Shown: piece by piece, positions 37,267 to 46,372 of the stretch | Layout of the letters: each line of letters opens with the position of its first letter | Position numbering within the stretch: the first letter of the stretch is position 1 | IMG/VR virus record: IMGVR_UViG_3300043775_000927 | Coordinates: 1-64,000 of that record | DNA: 64,000 bases | DNA from: a virus | Strand: one strand, 5' to 3' | The notes under the pieces: generated by a model | The model's input: only the letters and a program-made list of their open reading frames with translations | Told to the model about the DNA's origin: nothing | Database searches by the model: none | Program-made: the position numbers and the translations under genes

Positions 37267-38249
37267 GATAGGTTCTCCAAGAACTGATCTGTCGCCGCTT
37301 CCCAAGAGAATTTAGCTGCACGAGCAACAGCGTCCTCTGGTTTTAGTGTTTTGGCGACCAATATACCTTCTTCAAAATCCCAATCCATCAACGCACCTGA
37401 CTTTTCGTCTATGATATATTCGTTGACATCATTTCTAAATGCTGCTACAGGTAATCCGCATGCCATTCCTTCTAACACCACTAAACCAAAAGTGTCTGTT
37501 AGAGAAGGCCAAGCAAACACGTCATGCTTTGGTAGTTCTGCAGCAATTTGTTTAGCGTTCATCTTACCGAGAAAGATAGCTTCTGGATATTTAGATTTGT
37601 ATTCTTCTAATTGTGGTCCATCGCCAATAAGAGTTTTGCTGATTGACGGATTATTGATAGAAAGAAATGCTTCTAAATTTTTCTCGGCTGATATTCTACC
37701 GCAATATACAGCCGAGATATGTTCGGACTTTGGCTTTGGGTAAATTGGATGGAACAGTTTTGTATCAACGCCACGTGACCAAATCTTTAGATGTTTGATA
37801 CCCAATTCTTTACAGTAATCAACCATACTGGGGGTTGTAACCATAACAGCACTGCTGTCTCTATGGAACCAACGAAAATACTCACCGCTAACTCTTGGTG
37901 AAATACCAGTATGTATCTTAACGTATTCCGGATACTTAGTGTGAAAGGAAGTTGTAAAAGACTTCTTGTATTTTTTACAGCTATATCTAGCGGCAAGACC
38001 TATGGCTCCTTCTGTTGAGATGTGAATCTTGTCAGCATTCTTTACTTCTTCATCAGCAATACCCATGGGCAAAACTGGCATAAAAATGCCAGTAGATGGT
38101 TGTAGTGGTATCGTTAGTTTATAGAGACCAGGATGAATCACCTTCACTACGTGACCTCGTGATTCGAGATGCTTGATCGTTGTCTTCAGCGTAGTGACAA
38201 CGCCATTGATCTGCGGATCCCAAGCATCAGTAAAAATAGTAATATTCAT
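37263..38249 (-). CDS. GT4-family glycosyltransferase
   Basis: 328 residues, GT-B fold. N-terminal TDAWDPQINGVVTTL, then AVYCGRISAEKNLEAFL, IGDGPQ, and the EX7E region SLTDTFGLVVLEGMACGLPVAA. Similar to alpha-mannosyltransferase or sulfoquinovosyl/glycolipid transferases of proteobacteria. It overlaps the LpxH-like gene by one base; this pairing is also seen in alphaproteobacterial genomes, suggesting joint acquisition. Confidence 0.87.
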   Translation of the reverse strand: MNITIFTDAWDPQINGVVTTLKTTIKHLESRGHVVKVIHPGLYKLTIPLQPSTGIFMPVLPMGIADEEVKNADKIHISTEGAIGLAARYSCKKYKKSFTTSFHTKYPEYVKIHTGISPRVSGEYFRWFHRDSSAVMVTTPSMVDYCKELGIKHLKIWSRGVDTKLFHPIYPKPKSEHISAVYCGRISAEKNLEAFLSINNPSISKTLIGDGPQLEEYKSKYPEAIFLGKMNAKQIAAELPKHDVFAWPSLTDTFGLVVLEGMACGLPVAAFRNDVNEYIIDEKSGALMDWDFEEGILVAKTLKPEDAVARAAKFSWEAATDQFLENLS

Positions 38250-38992
38250 TATAGTTTCCTTATGATCTCAAATTTACCATTGTAATGTTCAACAATGGCA
38301 GTGCAGGATTCCACCCAGTCACCGCAGTTTACGTATTCAATACCATCAATAGTAGATATATTAACAGAATGTATATGACCGCAAATAACCCCATCGACGC
38401 ATCTCCTTTTGGCTGCATCGGCAACTACCTTTTCGTAGTCTCCAATGAAGTTTACTGCTTCTTTGACATTAGATTTCGCCCAAGCAGATAGAGAGAAACC
38501 ATTTATGTTAAGAGCATTATAAACCCATTGTAAATAACGGTTTATGTCAATCATTCGATCATACATCCAGCCGCCAATATATGCTAACCATCTTGCGTTT
38601 TTAGTGACAAGGTCGAACTGATCGCCATGTATGACTAGATATTTTTTATTATTTTCTCCATGATGTATTACTTCGTTAACCAGTTTAATATTACCCATCT
38701 CGGTTCCCGAATATTCACGAAGGAACTCATCATGGTTACCTATGACAAAAATAACTTCAACAGATTTCTTTGACTGTTTTAAAAAGAATTGCACGACTTC
38801 GTTATGTTCTTGTGGCCAGTAAACGTTTTTGCGCATCATCCAGCCATCAATGATATCACCAACAAGATAATATCTGTCGGCTTCTGTTTCTTTTAAAAAT
38901 TCTAATAACAATTTTGCGTTAGAGTGACGGGTTCCAAGGTGCACATCAGATATAAAGATCGAACGATAACTTTTCTTTTTATCTTTTGACAC
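38249..38992 (-). CDS. UDP-2,3-diacylglucosamine hydrolase-like metallophosphoesterase
   Basis: 247 residues. SDVHLGTRHSN, LVGDIIDGW, IGNHDEF, VIHGDQFD and CGHIHS are the LpxH-type motif series. The GTG start at 38992 has GAGGAG upstream. With the neighbouring GT4 enzyme it may alter host lipid or envelope glycans; a direct lipid A role is unproven. Confidence 0.82.
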   Translation of the reverse strand: MSKDKKKSYRSIFISDVHLGTRHSNAKLLLEFLKETEADRYYLVGDIIDGWMMRKNVYWPQEHNEVVQFFLKQSKKSVEVIFVIGNHDEFLREYSGTEMGNIKLVNEVIHHGENNKKYLVIHGDQFDLVTKNARWLAYIGGWMYDRMIDINRYLQWVYNALNINGFSLSAWAKSNVKEAVNFIGDYEKVVADAAKRRCVDGVICGHIHSVNISTIDGIEYVNCGDWVESCTAIVEHYNGKFEIIRKL

Positions 38993-39000
38993 AACTCCTC

Positions 39001-39762
39001 CTACGTTATAATTCTCATCTTGTCTTTAAGGATGATGTATTCTTTAACAAGAGCAGAACGAACAATATCTTTGGCTTCGAATTCTACTAGATCAAAAGAT
39101 TTCATAGAGCGAACCACTCTCATGAAGTCGGTTAGACCGCTCTTCTCGTGTTCTCTTGTGAAGTCTGACTGTCTGAAGTCTCCGCAGAATACTACCTTAC
39201 AGTTGTGACCAATACGAGTAATAACAGAATCCAACTCGTGAAGAGTAGCATTCTGCATCTCATCAACAACGACAATACAATCGTTGAGTGTAATGCCTCT
39301 GATAAAAGAAGTAGAGATAAACTCAACTACGTTTCTCTTCTTTAGATACTCGTATGCATCACCTCTACCGAACAACTCGGTACAGATGGCATAGTAAGGC
39401 GCTTCATAAACTTTAGTCTTTTCTCTGTCACTACCAGGAAGGAATCCCATATCTCTAGTAGGAACAACAGATCTTACAATAACAACTTTCTTATAGATAC
39501 ATTCTGGATCGCTGAGGATCTGTTTCAAAGAAAGGTATAATGCCATAAAGGATTTACCAGTACCAGCAATACCATGTAGCATTAGATTTTTATCGTCATC
39601 AAAAGAATCAAATGCTAATTTCTGATTCTCTGTAAGAGGATGAAAATGTTTTAGATTAAAATTTAATTTCTCTTGGTAATTTTCCTTTGGTTCTTTACCT
39701 TGTTGACGAAGAAGTCTTTTTTCTTTGCGAGTTAATCGACGTGTTCTTGTTTCTTCTTCCAT
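39001..39762 (-). CDS. phoH: PhoH-like P-loop ATPase
   Basis: 253 residues. Basic N-terminus, Walker A GIAGTGKS (64-71), VIVRSVVPTRDMGFLPG, Walker B IVVVDEMQN and the sensor CGDFRQSDF. PhoH-like proteins are frequent in marine and other large phages; they are linked to RNA metabolism, and the exact function is unsettled. Confidence 0.92.
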   Translation of the reverse strand: MEEETRTRRLTRKEKRLLRQQGKEPKENYQEKLNFNLKHFHPLTENQKLAFDSFDDDKNLMLHGIAGTGKSFMALYLSLKQILSDPECIYKKVVIVRSVVPTRDMGFLPGSDREKTKVYEAPYYAICTELFGRGDAYEYLKKRNVVEFISTSFIRGITLNDCIVVVDEMQNATLHELDSVITRIGHNCKVVFCGDFRQSDFTREHEKSGLTDFMRVVRSMKSFDLVEFEAKDIVRSALVKEYIILKDKMRIIT

Positions 39763-39772
39763 TTTTCCTCTA

Positions 39773-40015
39773 CTAGAATGTGTTAATAGTGCTCCTCGAA
39801 ATACCTTTTTGGTTTCCCTTCTTCATATGTTTAAGCAGATCACGGAAACCCTGATCGGGTTTACCCATGCCTCTGCCAGAATGGATCATAGGAGCGCCAT
39901 TTACGAGTTGTGTTACATTTGGATTCTCTTCAAGGTAAACTTCAAGTGCACTGATGCTCATGAAGTCCTCATATTCTTCGCCAGTCTCATTATTTAAAAA
40001 CTTATATGTAGGCAT
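39773..40015 (-). CDS. Small FmdB-like protein (paralogue A)
   Basis: 80 residues starting MPTYKFLNNETGEEYEDFMSISALEVYLEENPNVTQLVNGAPM. The N-terminus looks like FmdB-type regulatory proteins, but the usual zinc cysteines are absent. It is clearly paralogous to the gene at 40340-40573. The ATG at 40015 overlaps the upstream stop. Confidence 0.65.
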   Translation of the reverse strand: MPTYKFLNNETGEEYEDFMSISALEVYLEENPNVTQLVNGAPMIHSGRGMGKPDQGFRDLLKHMKKGNQKGISRSTINTF

Positions 40016-40335
40016 TAGCAAATACTCATTGTTGAGTTATTACAAGTAACCGTATATGGGGTAGTTGGAGGCGATACATTTGGACCATACCAAACAGGTG
40101 GCAAATTTATTCTATTTGGATATGGATTTTCTGGAGCAGAACTTGGATTAGGCTTCCAATCTTTAATGATTTCCTTTTGCCAATCAGGACCAAGTCCAGG
40201 ATATGATGGAGTAACCTTATTAAAGACTGTTGCTAGATGATCTCTAATAGCTTTCCACTGCATATCGTTTGGTGGTGTGCCACTGTTTAATTCTGCAAAA
40301 CCTTGCAGCCAATAACAAAACTGTAAAGGATCCAT
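40015..40335 (-). CDS. Conserved phage protein, unknown function
   Basis: 106 residues starting MDPLQFCYWLQGFAELN, an N-terminal signature I associate with small conserved phage proteins, followed by a Pro-rich C-terminus. CAGGAAAC precedes the ATG at 40335; an upstream ATG at 40365 would overlap the neighbouring gene. Enclosed by two paralogous FmdB-like genes. Confidence 0.6.
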   Translation of the reverse strand: MDPLQFCYWLQGFAELNSGTPPNDMQWKAIRDHLATVFNKVTPSYPGLGPDWQKEIIKDWKPNPSSAPENPYPNRINLPPVWYGPNVSPPTTPYTVTCNNSTMSIC

Positions 40336-40339
40336 TGAT

Positions 40340-40573
40340 TTAGTTTCCTGAATAACTTGTAGCATCTAGAACAGGTTTCTTTACTGAAGTAGAGTCCTTA
40401 TACTTAGTCTTCATGGGAGTGTTCTTTCCCATGGTTCCAGTAACCATAGGTGCTCCATTGATAAGAAGTTCGACATGAGGATGATCGGCTAACTTCTGTT
40501 CCATCTCAGAGATAGAAATTAGCTCTTCCCATTCTTCTTCAGTCTGCGTATTGCGTAGCTTATAGATAGGCAT
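40340..40573 (-). CDS. Small FmdB-like protein (paralogue B)
   Basis: 77 residues starting MPIYKLRNTQTEEEWEELISISEMEQKLADHPHVELLINGAPMV, matching paralogue A through the same MPxYK...T.EE.E..ISIS..E..L...P.V..L.NGAPM pattern. The C-terminus differs. TAATG coupling to the upstream gene. Confidence 0.65.
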   Translation of the reverse strand: MPIYKLRNTQTEEEWEELISISEMEQKLADHPHVELLINGAPMVTGTMGKNTPMKTKYKDSTSVKKPVLDATSYSGN

Positions 40574-40779
40574 TAGTCAGTTTCCTGATTCCAAATAAAC
40601 TGGTAATCATCACCAGATTCATAATCTTCCTCGACAAGAGAAGAAATATCTTTTGTCTTTAGCGCACGTTGTTCACGCTTTGCCTTGCGCTTGTTCTCAC
40701 GTTCACGAGGATCATCATGATACTCGTCACGGTCTGAATAATCATTCTTCTTGAACTTCTTTAATGCTGACTTACTCAT
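40573..40779 (-). CDS. Small highly charged protein
   Basis: 68 residues (MSKSALKKFKKNDYSDRDEYHDDPRERENKRKAKREQ...), basic middle, acidic end. Unknown; coupled to both neighbours by overlapping start and stop codons. Confidence 0.55.
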   Translation of the reverse strand: MSKSALKKFKKNDYSDRDEYHDDPRERENKRKAKREQRALKTKDISSLVEEDYESGDDYQFIWNQETD

Positions 40780-41195
40780 TCTGCGATTAATCCTGGTAGT
40801 GCTTCTTTAACATGTCCGATTGTAATGCCAGGGAATGGCATCTTCTTGTCCTTGATTGCGACTAGAAGTTTTGCATCGAGAGGATCTACACGTTCAAGCA
40901 TTTCAATGAACATCATCTCTCGCTTATTCTGGTTGAGGTCTGGATAGAAACCTTCTACGAAGTAACGTAGCTTTTCTGCTTCTCTGTGGAGCACATGCTG
41001 CTGATCAACTACTTCGGTTGGCTTATATGGAGGCTCGCCTTCTGGGAGAAGGAACTTAATAGATGGGTCAAACGCAGCTTGAAGAATAATTCTTAGTGCG
41101 AATGTATCATTAGCTTTTAGATTGTCTACTTTTTCTTGTGTCTTTTTTAGTTTAGATACACGATGTAAAAATTCATACATGCCGAGAACAGCCAT
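40776..41195 (-). CDS. Conserved T4-like phage protein of unknown function
   Basis: 139 residues. LKANDTFALRIILQAAFDPSIKFLLPEGEPPYKP...EAEKLRYFVEGFYPDLNQNKREMMFIEMLERVDP is a segment I recognise from T4-like cyanophage genomes, always without assigned function. The frame opens at a GTG (41216), but the ATG at 41195 has AAGGAG at ideal distance. Confidence 0.7.
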   Translation of the reverse strand: MAVLGMYEFLHRVSKLKKTQEKVDNLKANDTFALRIILQAAFDPSIKFLLPEGEPPYKPTEVVDQQHVLHREAEKLRYFVEGFYPDLNQNKREMMFIEMLERVDPLDAKLLVAIKDKKMPFPGITIGHVKEALPGLIAE

Positions 41196-41205
41196 TATTT
41201 TCTCC

Positions 41206-42063
41206 TTAGAACTCACTCAAGTGGTCAGTTAGATTTTTTAGTTTGTTTGCGATAAAGTAATTTAGTAGTTTACTGCGATCACGTCCTTCTTGAGCATTGT
41301 ATTGTTCCATAACTTTCTCACGAATAGTATCTGGGGTAAAACTGAGATCAATAAGGTTAGCATTACGAGAATAATTTCGGGCAAGAGTAGTATCCATTTC
41401 TTCTAGGTCTGTGCCCATAATCTTTTCTAGCTTCTTTGCTGTCAGGGGTCGCTGGCGATCACCCACAACAAAAACATTATCAGGAGAAAGAACATTAGGA
41501 ATACCATCTCCTGCATCTCCCTTTAGAATATGTTCGTGTAGATATCGTTCTGGATCATCATGTTTAATCCACTTCTTACGGGTGGGGTCATACTGTTCTA
41601 CGTTGGCATAAACATGCAACTGAATGAAGTCCTTGTCACCAGAAAGAATTAGAATCTTCTCGCCAGTATTTAGTTCTGTACCGAATTTAGAGACAAGAGT
41701 TGCGATAATATCGTCAGCCTCTGCGGACTCTACATCAAGAACTCGGTAGGGGAAATACTCTTTTAGCTCTGCACGAATCTTATTCATGCATTCGAAAATG
41801 CTCTTCCAATTAAGCTCAGAAGCCTCAATATTCTTTTTACGATTAGCTTTATAGTAAGGGAAGCGCTGCTTACGCCAGTAGTTGGTATTGTCGCAAGCGA
41901 TAACCATCTCGCCATATTCGTCGCCGAACTTTACCTTATAAGAACGGAGAGAGTTTAAGATCATATGGCGAACCATATTTTCTTCTACTTGAGCATTGGT
42001 ATGATTACCAAGCTGCATGAGTAGATTGGATAACATAACCTGATTCAAGTCAACAATAATCAC
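41206..42063 (-). CDS. rnh: RNase H (FEN-1-type 5'-3' nuclease, T4 rnh-like)
   Basis: 285 residues. VIACDNTNYWRKQRFPYYKANRKK, VESAEADDIIATLV, LSGDKDFIQL and KGDAGDGIPNVLSPDNVF are the acidic metal-site clusters and helix-turn-helix of the FEN-1 family, in T4 RNase H order. It removes primers from lagging-strand fragments. GTG start with AGGTG upstream. Confidence 0.9.
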   Translation of the reverse strand: MIIVDLNQVMLSNLLMQLGNHTNAQVEENMVRHMILNSLRSYKVKFGDEYGEMVIACDNTNYWRKQRFPYYKANRKKNIEASELNWKSIFECMNKIRAELKEYFPYRVLDVESAEADDIIATLVSKFGTELNTGEKILILSGDKDFIQLHVYANVEQYDPTRKKWIKHDDPERYLHEHILKGDAGDGIPNVLSPDNVFVVGDRQRPLTAKKLEKIMGTDLEEMDTTLARNYSRNANLIDLSFTPDTIREKVMEQYNAQEGRDRSKLLNYFIANKLKNLTDHLSEF

Positions 42064-42070
42064 AAATCAC

Positions 42071-42472
42071 CTATTCGGTTTCAGTTTCTGTTTCTTCTGG
42101 TTCAGTTAGATCTAATTCTAGATAATCCACAATCTTATAAGAACCTTCTTCGGTTAATTTATCTTCGAAGATATTCTCGATGATTGTTTGGAACGGATGG
42201 TAGATACCATAATACTTACACATAACTGCTCTTAATGCTTCAACAATAAAAGCGCCATCCCTTACATCCTCGTCTTCATCGTCGGTCATTCCAAAACCTG
42301 CGATGTCTAACTGGTTGAAAAGGATTGGCGCCATATTAAGAATTGTCTCTTGAATGTGATAATGTTTCATCATCTCGAGATTGTTATGAATATGTTCTAC
42401 AGTCTCCGCTGCCATAACAATCTTCTTGTTAGACTTTGGAAAAGATATAACGTTGTTCGAACTATCAGACAA
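42071..42472 (-). CDS. Conserved phage protein, unknown function
   Basis: 133 residues with NVISFPKSNKK near the N-terminus, a helical middle and a very acidic end (EPEETETETE). The full frame starts at TTG (42472), only 4 bases after the -10 of a strong leftward promoter, so translation may instead start at the ATG at 42415 (114 residues). The N-terminal NVISFP looks protein-like, so I keep the long version with doubt. Confidence 0.55.
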   Translation of the reverse strand: MSDSSNNVISFPKSNKKIVMAAETVEHIHNNLEMMKHYHIQETILNMAPILFNQLDIAGFGMTDDEDEDVRDGAFIVEALRAVMCKYYGIYHPFQTIIENIFEDKLTEEGSYKIVDYLELDLTEPEETETETE

Positions 42473-42475
42473 ATT

Positions 42476-42504
42476 ATAATACCTTATCTTGACTAAAATG
42501 TCAA
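42476..42504 (-). promoter_or_regulatory. Sigma70-like leftward promoter
   Basis: On the minus strand TTGACA, 17-base spacer, TATTAT, with the start near 42469. It would serve the 42071 gene, rnh and genes further left. Confidence 0.7.
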
Positions 42505-42513
42505 CAGTATTTA

Positions 42514-43503
42514 TTAATTAGTATAGACCATATGAGATCCAGACCCGTAGAACTCGAAGTCATAGATCCTACAATCTTTGTGTTTGGTAGAGATCGCTCC
42601 CTCAACCTTTGTTCTACTTTTTTCTGGAACGTAGAAGATAAAGAATCCTCCACCACCAGCACCGAGTAGCTTACCACCAAGAGCGCCTGCATCTATAGCT
42701 GTCTGATAGATCTCGTCGAAATAGTCCTGCGTAATTTCTTCACAGACACCCTTCTTATCAATCCAAGACTCGTGTAACAGTCTACCGAAGTCATCGATCT
42801 TTCCCTTGTGGATTAAGTTCAATGCTTCGAATGCTTTATCCTTTGATCGTTTAACCTTGTTGAACTTATCTGCATCTAGCATCGCCTTCTGTTGCTTCTG
42901 TAGAATGTTATTAGCATTTCTACTTCTGCCAGAATAAACAAGCATTAGATTCTTTTCAAGAGCCATTACATTAGGATTGGTTAGTCTAAGTTCTTCAACT
43001 TCTACTTCACCATTCTTACGGAAACGGAATAGATTAAACCCACCCCAAGCTGCAGCGTACTGATCCTGCTTACCAACAGGATAGCCACACCTTTCCATTT
43101 CTATCTGACATGCAATGTCGGCAACATATTTACGTGTGCTGTTATCGTATTTTGTGGTAGATAATGCTTTAACAAGACCCACTGTAAAAGCAGAAGAGCT
43201 ACCAAGGCCAGAACCCTTAGTAACAATATCAGATATTGAAGCAACGGTCATCTCCTTTTTGATGTCATAATACTTCAAAGTCTCACGAGTGATTGCATGC
43301 TGCATCTGTTCGATATCATGTTGCTCTTCAACGTCATCATACATACAACGCACTCCCATATGTGGAACCTTATGAGCAAATACGTAAATGAATTTGTTGA
43401 TGGTGACGGAGAGAGCAGCGCCGTCCTCCTGTTCATAGAAGGACGGCATATCACTTCCTCCACTAAAGAACGATACACGTAGCGGAGTCTTTGTTAGAAT
43501 CAT
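42514..43503 (-). CDS. GHMP-family sugar kinase, heptose 7-phosphate kinase-like
   Basis: 329 residues. TPLRVSFFSGGSDMPSFYEQ at the N-terminus, GSGLGSSSAFTVGLVKAL (GHMP ATP loop) and GKLLGAGGGGFFIFY (C-terminal motif) match D-glycero-D-manno-heptose 7-phosphate kinases (HddA type). It would make heptose 1,7-bisphosphate for the GmhB-like phosphatase encoded nearby. The ATG at 43503 (AAGG upstream) is preferred to the long frame. Confidence 0.85.
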   Translation of the reverse strand: MILTKTPLRVSFFSGGSDMPSFYEQEDGAALSVTINKFIYVFAHKVPHMGVRCMYDDVEEQHDIEQMQHAITRETLKYYDIKKEMTVASISDIVTKGSGLGSSSAFTVGLVKALSTTKYDNSTRKYVADIACQIEMERCGYPVGKQDQYAAAWGGFNLFRFRKNGEVEVEELRLTNPNVMALEKNLMLVYSGRSRNANNILQKQQKAMLDADKFNKVKRSKDKAFEALNLIHKGKIDDFGRLLHESWIDKKGVCEEITQDYFDEIYQTAIDAGALGGKLLGAGGGGFFIFYVPEKSRTKVEGAISTKHKDCRIYDFEFYGSGSHMVYTN

Positions 43504-43507
43504 TTCA

Positions 43508-44509
43508 TTATGCCTTGTAAGTAAACATTTCCTTTGGAAACTTTCTTGATTCCTCGTCGGGATAATGAGCAAGTAGCTTTTCTAGATTTGCTTGCCAACG
43601 AGTCTTAACATAATCGATATTGTAACGGCTGTCAACAAAGATTTTGTTAAAGCGAATCATCTTGTCGTGGTTCTTTGTTCTAACAAAATCAATAGCAGCG
43701 TTTAGATTACCAGCAAAGGCAGCTGCATGATTATTAATGTTAGTAAGATCACCCTGGAACATTACGTTTAACCCACCGGAAGATTCCGGTAGAGCGCCAA
43801 GATTAGGATGAACACAAACCAAACCAGCGGACATAGCTTCGAGCATGGCTCGGCAGGATGTCTCTGTCCAAATAGAGGGGTAAGCGAAGATATGAGACTT
43901 GTTAAGGTGCTCTTTGAGTTGTTCATTCGGAACGAATCCATGATATGTCATTTGTGGATGATTACGAATCTCGTCGTACAACGGTTCGAACTGCTTGTCA
44001 GCATCATCCCAACCATAAATCTTAAACGAAGAGAATACATCAAGGTGAATATCTGGATGCTTCTCTGCTAGCTCCTTGAATACATGAACAAGAATATCAA
44101 GACCACGTTGTGGAGTTGATGTGTATACTAAACGAATCTTGTCGTCTGGCTTATCAAAACAAGTTTCAGGAGCAGGAACAATACCTGATTCTAGAATTAG
44201 AGAATTCTGATCATAAGGTAGTCCATGCACTAACTGATAGCGTTGATACTGCCAGTTAGAAATAAAGATAAACTTATGAAACTTAGAACGCCAATTAGCG
44301 TCACGGAACTTAGCAGACTCTGGATCTTCTGGAAGATCATGACACCAGAATAAACGAATCTTGCTTTCGTCTAGATCACGAGGACGTGAACAGATAATCT
44401 GGAAATTCTCGAGCAAATCTTCTGGTAGAATCTCTGCCAACTTACGCTTGGCAATCTCTGTACCACCAAACGCCTTTTCGGAAATTTCGTTTTCTTCAAA
44501 CCCCTTCAT
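43508..44509 (-). CDS. GT4-like glycosyltransferase
   Basis: 333 residues. FGGTEIAKRKL near the start, IRLVYTSTPQRGLDILVHVFKEL, and SIWTETSCRAMLEAMSAGLVCVHPNLGALPES (nucleotide-sugar site) mark a GT-B glycosyltransferase. Its place between transaldolase and heptose kinase suggests it transfers the heptose or a linked sugar. ATG adjoins the transaldolase stop. Confidence 0.82.
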   Translation of the reverse strand: MKGFEENEISEKAFGGTEIAKRKLAEILPEDLLENFQIICSRPRDLDESKIRLFWCHDLPEDPESAKFRDANWRSKFHKFIFISNWQYQRYQLVHGLPYDQNSLILESGIVPAPETCFDKPDDKIRLVYTSTPQRGLDILVHVFKELAEKHPDIHLDVFSSFKIYGWDDADKQFEPLYDEIRNHPQMTYHGFVPNEQLKEHLNKSHIFAYPSIWTETSCRAMLEAMSAGLVCVHPNLGALPESSGGLNVMFQGDLTNINNHAAAFAGNLNAAIDFVRTKNHDKMIRFNKIFVDSRYNIDYVKTRWQANLEKLLAHYPDEESRKFPKEMFTYKA

Positions 44510-45249
44510 TATACTTCAATCCTATATCCAGATGCAACAGCATCATTATAAAACATTTCAACAGTTTCCTGAGAAAACTTTGTTAGATCTTTACCTTGTA
44601 GGTTTAACTTCTTGATCTGATCATGAAGCATGGTAATGATATCACAACCAGCAGCTTCTGCCATCTGCAGATGATAGATTTCTCTACAAGAAGCCCAAAG
44701 GAACTTAATCTTATCGAACTCTGCTGGCTTGTTGTTTGATTCACCAATACACTGCTTAGTCCAAGTAATAGGATTGCGTAGAGTATCAGCAACACGGCCA
44801 GAGAAAATAGAGATAATAACGGGAACATCTGGGTTAGTAATGTTCTCTATAATATTGTGAGTTTGGTTAGGAGTAAAGACCGCAGTAACGTTTACCTTTA
44901 CGCCTTCTTCGTTAAGCAATCTAATTAAACCATAATTTGGTTCGCCCTTTGTATTCATAACTGGAATCTTTACGAACACATCGTAGTTACATTCTGCTCC
45001 CCACGAAGCAATCTTTTTTGCCTGTAGATACATATTATTTGTATCGTCAGCGAATACTTCAAGAGAGATATTAGTTCCTGGGCGCTTTTCAGCAAGAGAA
45101 CGAATTGTATTCTTTGCGAATAATTCATAGTCTGTAATACCAGCTTGCTTCATTAGTGTTGGGTTAGTAGTAAATCCTGTAACTCTTGGATTCTCAGCAG
45201 CCTTCATAATACCATCAAAGTCTGCACCGTCTGCATAAATCTCAATCAT
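44509..45249 (-). CDS. Transaldolase
   Basis: 246 residues, short transaldolase or fructose-6-phosphate aldolase type. VTGFTTNPTLM, the Schiff-base lysine region YDVFVKIPV, VNVTAVFTP and SIFSGRVADT are characteristic. Transaldolase interconverts sedoheptulose 7-phosphate with hexose phosphates. In cyanophages the related TalC redirects host carbon flow; here, next to gmhA-like and gmhB-like genes, it may supply sedoheptulose 7-phosphate. Confidence 0.9.
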   Translation of the reverse strand: MIEIYADGADFDGIMKAAENPRVTGFTTNPTLMKQAGITDYELFAKNTIRSLAEKRPGTNISLEVFADDTNNMYLQAKKIASWGAECNYDVFVKIPVMNTKGEPNYGLIRLLNEEGVKVNVTAVFTPNQTHNIIENITNPDVPVIISIFSGRVADTLRNPITWTKQCIGESNNKPAEFDKIKFLWASCREIYHLQMAEAAGCDIITMLHDQIKKLNLQGKDLTKFSQETVEMFYNDAVASGYRIEV

Positions 45250-45788
45250 TGTCCACCTACATTTTGTTGAATAATTGTTACTGCTTCAAGAAGGTTTTTG
45301 GCATAGAAATCTGGAGTAATATGCAAATATTCTTGAGGCGCATTGTATATATCACCAAGGTATATAGTCTTGACGCCAGCACGATTTCCTGCAACAACGT
45401 CACGCCATGTATCACCAATCATCCAGCTACGTTCCTTACTTACCATCCATTCTTTGATGATCTTATTCAACATACCAGGATTAGGTTTATACTCTTCAGT
45501 ACCACGTGTTCTTGCTGCCTGAATTGTATCAACCTTTAAGTCGTTCTTTAAACAATCATGAATGACATTCATAGTTTCTTCGGTTGTGTATCCATCATCA
45601 ACGTCTGGCTGATTGGTCACAACGTGTAGAGAAAATCCAAGAGATCTCAATCCCTTAATTGCTTCCTCTACACCATTGATGTAATTGAACTCAGAGAAAT
45701 ACCAAGGACAAACGTGCTTTGGATTATCTCTACCATGGACTAGCTCGTTGAGCGTGCCATCACGATCAAGGAATACTGCTTTTACCAT
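45246..45788 (-). CDS. gmhB: HAD phosphatase, heptose 1,7-bisphosphate phosphatase (GmhB-like)
   Basis: 180 residues. HAD motif I FLDRDGTLNE, motif II VVTNQPD, and KPNPGML plus MIGDTWRDVVAGNRAGVKTIYL. The usual zinc-binding cysteine loop of GmhB is replaced by RTRGTEEYKPNP. Overlaps both neighbours, so it is tightly coupled with gmhA-like and transaldolase genes. Confidence 0.85.
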   Translation of the reverse strand: MVKAVFLDRDGTLNELVHGRDNPKHVCPWYFSEFNYINGVEEAIKGLRSLGFSLHVVTNQPDVDDGYTTEETMNVIHDCLKNDLKVDTIQAARTRGTEEYKPNPGMLNKIIKEWMVSKERSWMIGDTWRDVVAGNRAGVKTIYLGDIYNAPQEYLHITPDFYAKNLLEAVTIIQQNVGGQ

Positions 45789-46366
45789 TTGGTTTTGTTC
45801 TTCTGTAGGACAGGATTAGAAACTAAGCAATGCCAGACTACGCCCTGGAATGCTTCGGAGTGAGGAGTAACTCTATCAGGAGATAGTTGCGGGACAACTA
45901 CAACAATGTCACCATTCTTAGCAGCATAACCATCTTTCTTACCAACAATACCGAATACCTTCGCACCGTATTCTTTTGCTAGATCAATGGCATTAACTAG
46001 ACCAACTGATACATTCTTCTCTTTATTACCACCGCCTACTGATAAGACGAACAGCGCATCACGTGAAGAAAAATTGCTGACTTTGAGGTATTCTGTAAAG
46101 ATGGTGTCGAAGCCCTCATCGTTAGTCCTTGCGGTAAGTTCCGACACGTTGTCTGTTGGAGAGTATGATTCGATTCCGCATAGTTTACGTAGATCATTAA
46201 CCATATGGGAAGCGTTGCCAGCGCTACCACCAACGCCAAGAACAAACACACGACCAGCATGCGCACCGACATCTGCAACAGCTTTAGCCAGCTTATCAAT
46301 TTTGTTCTTATCGATTGCATTTGCGATGTCTACTACTTCGTTAAAATATTGATCACTAAATGTCAT
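45782..46366 (-). CDS. gmhA: Sedoheptulose 7-phosphate isomerase (GmhA-like, SIS domain)
   Basis: 194 residues. VFVLGVGGSAGNASHMVNDLRKLCG is the GmhA phosphate-binding loop (normally GNGGSAADAQHFA), followed by LSVGGGNKEKNV and a C-terminal TPHSEAFQGVVWHCLV helix with the conserved Glu and His. It catalyses the first committed step to ADP- or GDP-heptose. Confidence 0.88.
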   Translation of the reverse strand: MTFSDQYFNEVVDIANAIDKNKIDKLAKAVADVGAHAGRVFVLGVGGSAGNASHMVNDLRKLCGIESYSPTDNVSELTARTNDEGFDTIFTEYLKVSNFSSRDALFVLSVGGGNKEKNVSVGLVNAIDLAKEYGAKVFGIVGKKDGYAAKNGDIVVVVPQLSPDRVTPHSEAFQGVVWHCLVSNPVLQKNKTKW

Positions 46367-46372
46367 TATGCC

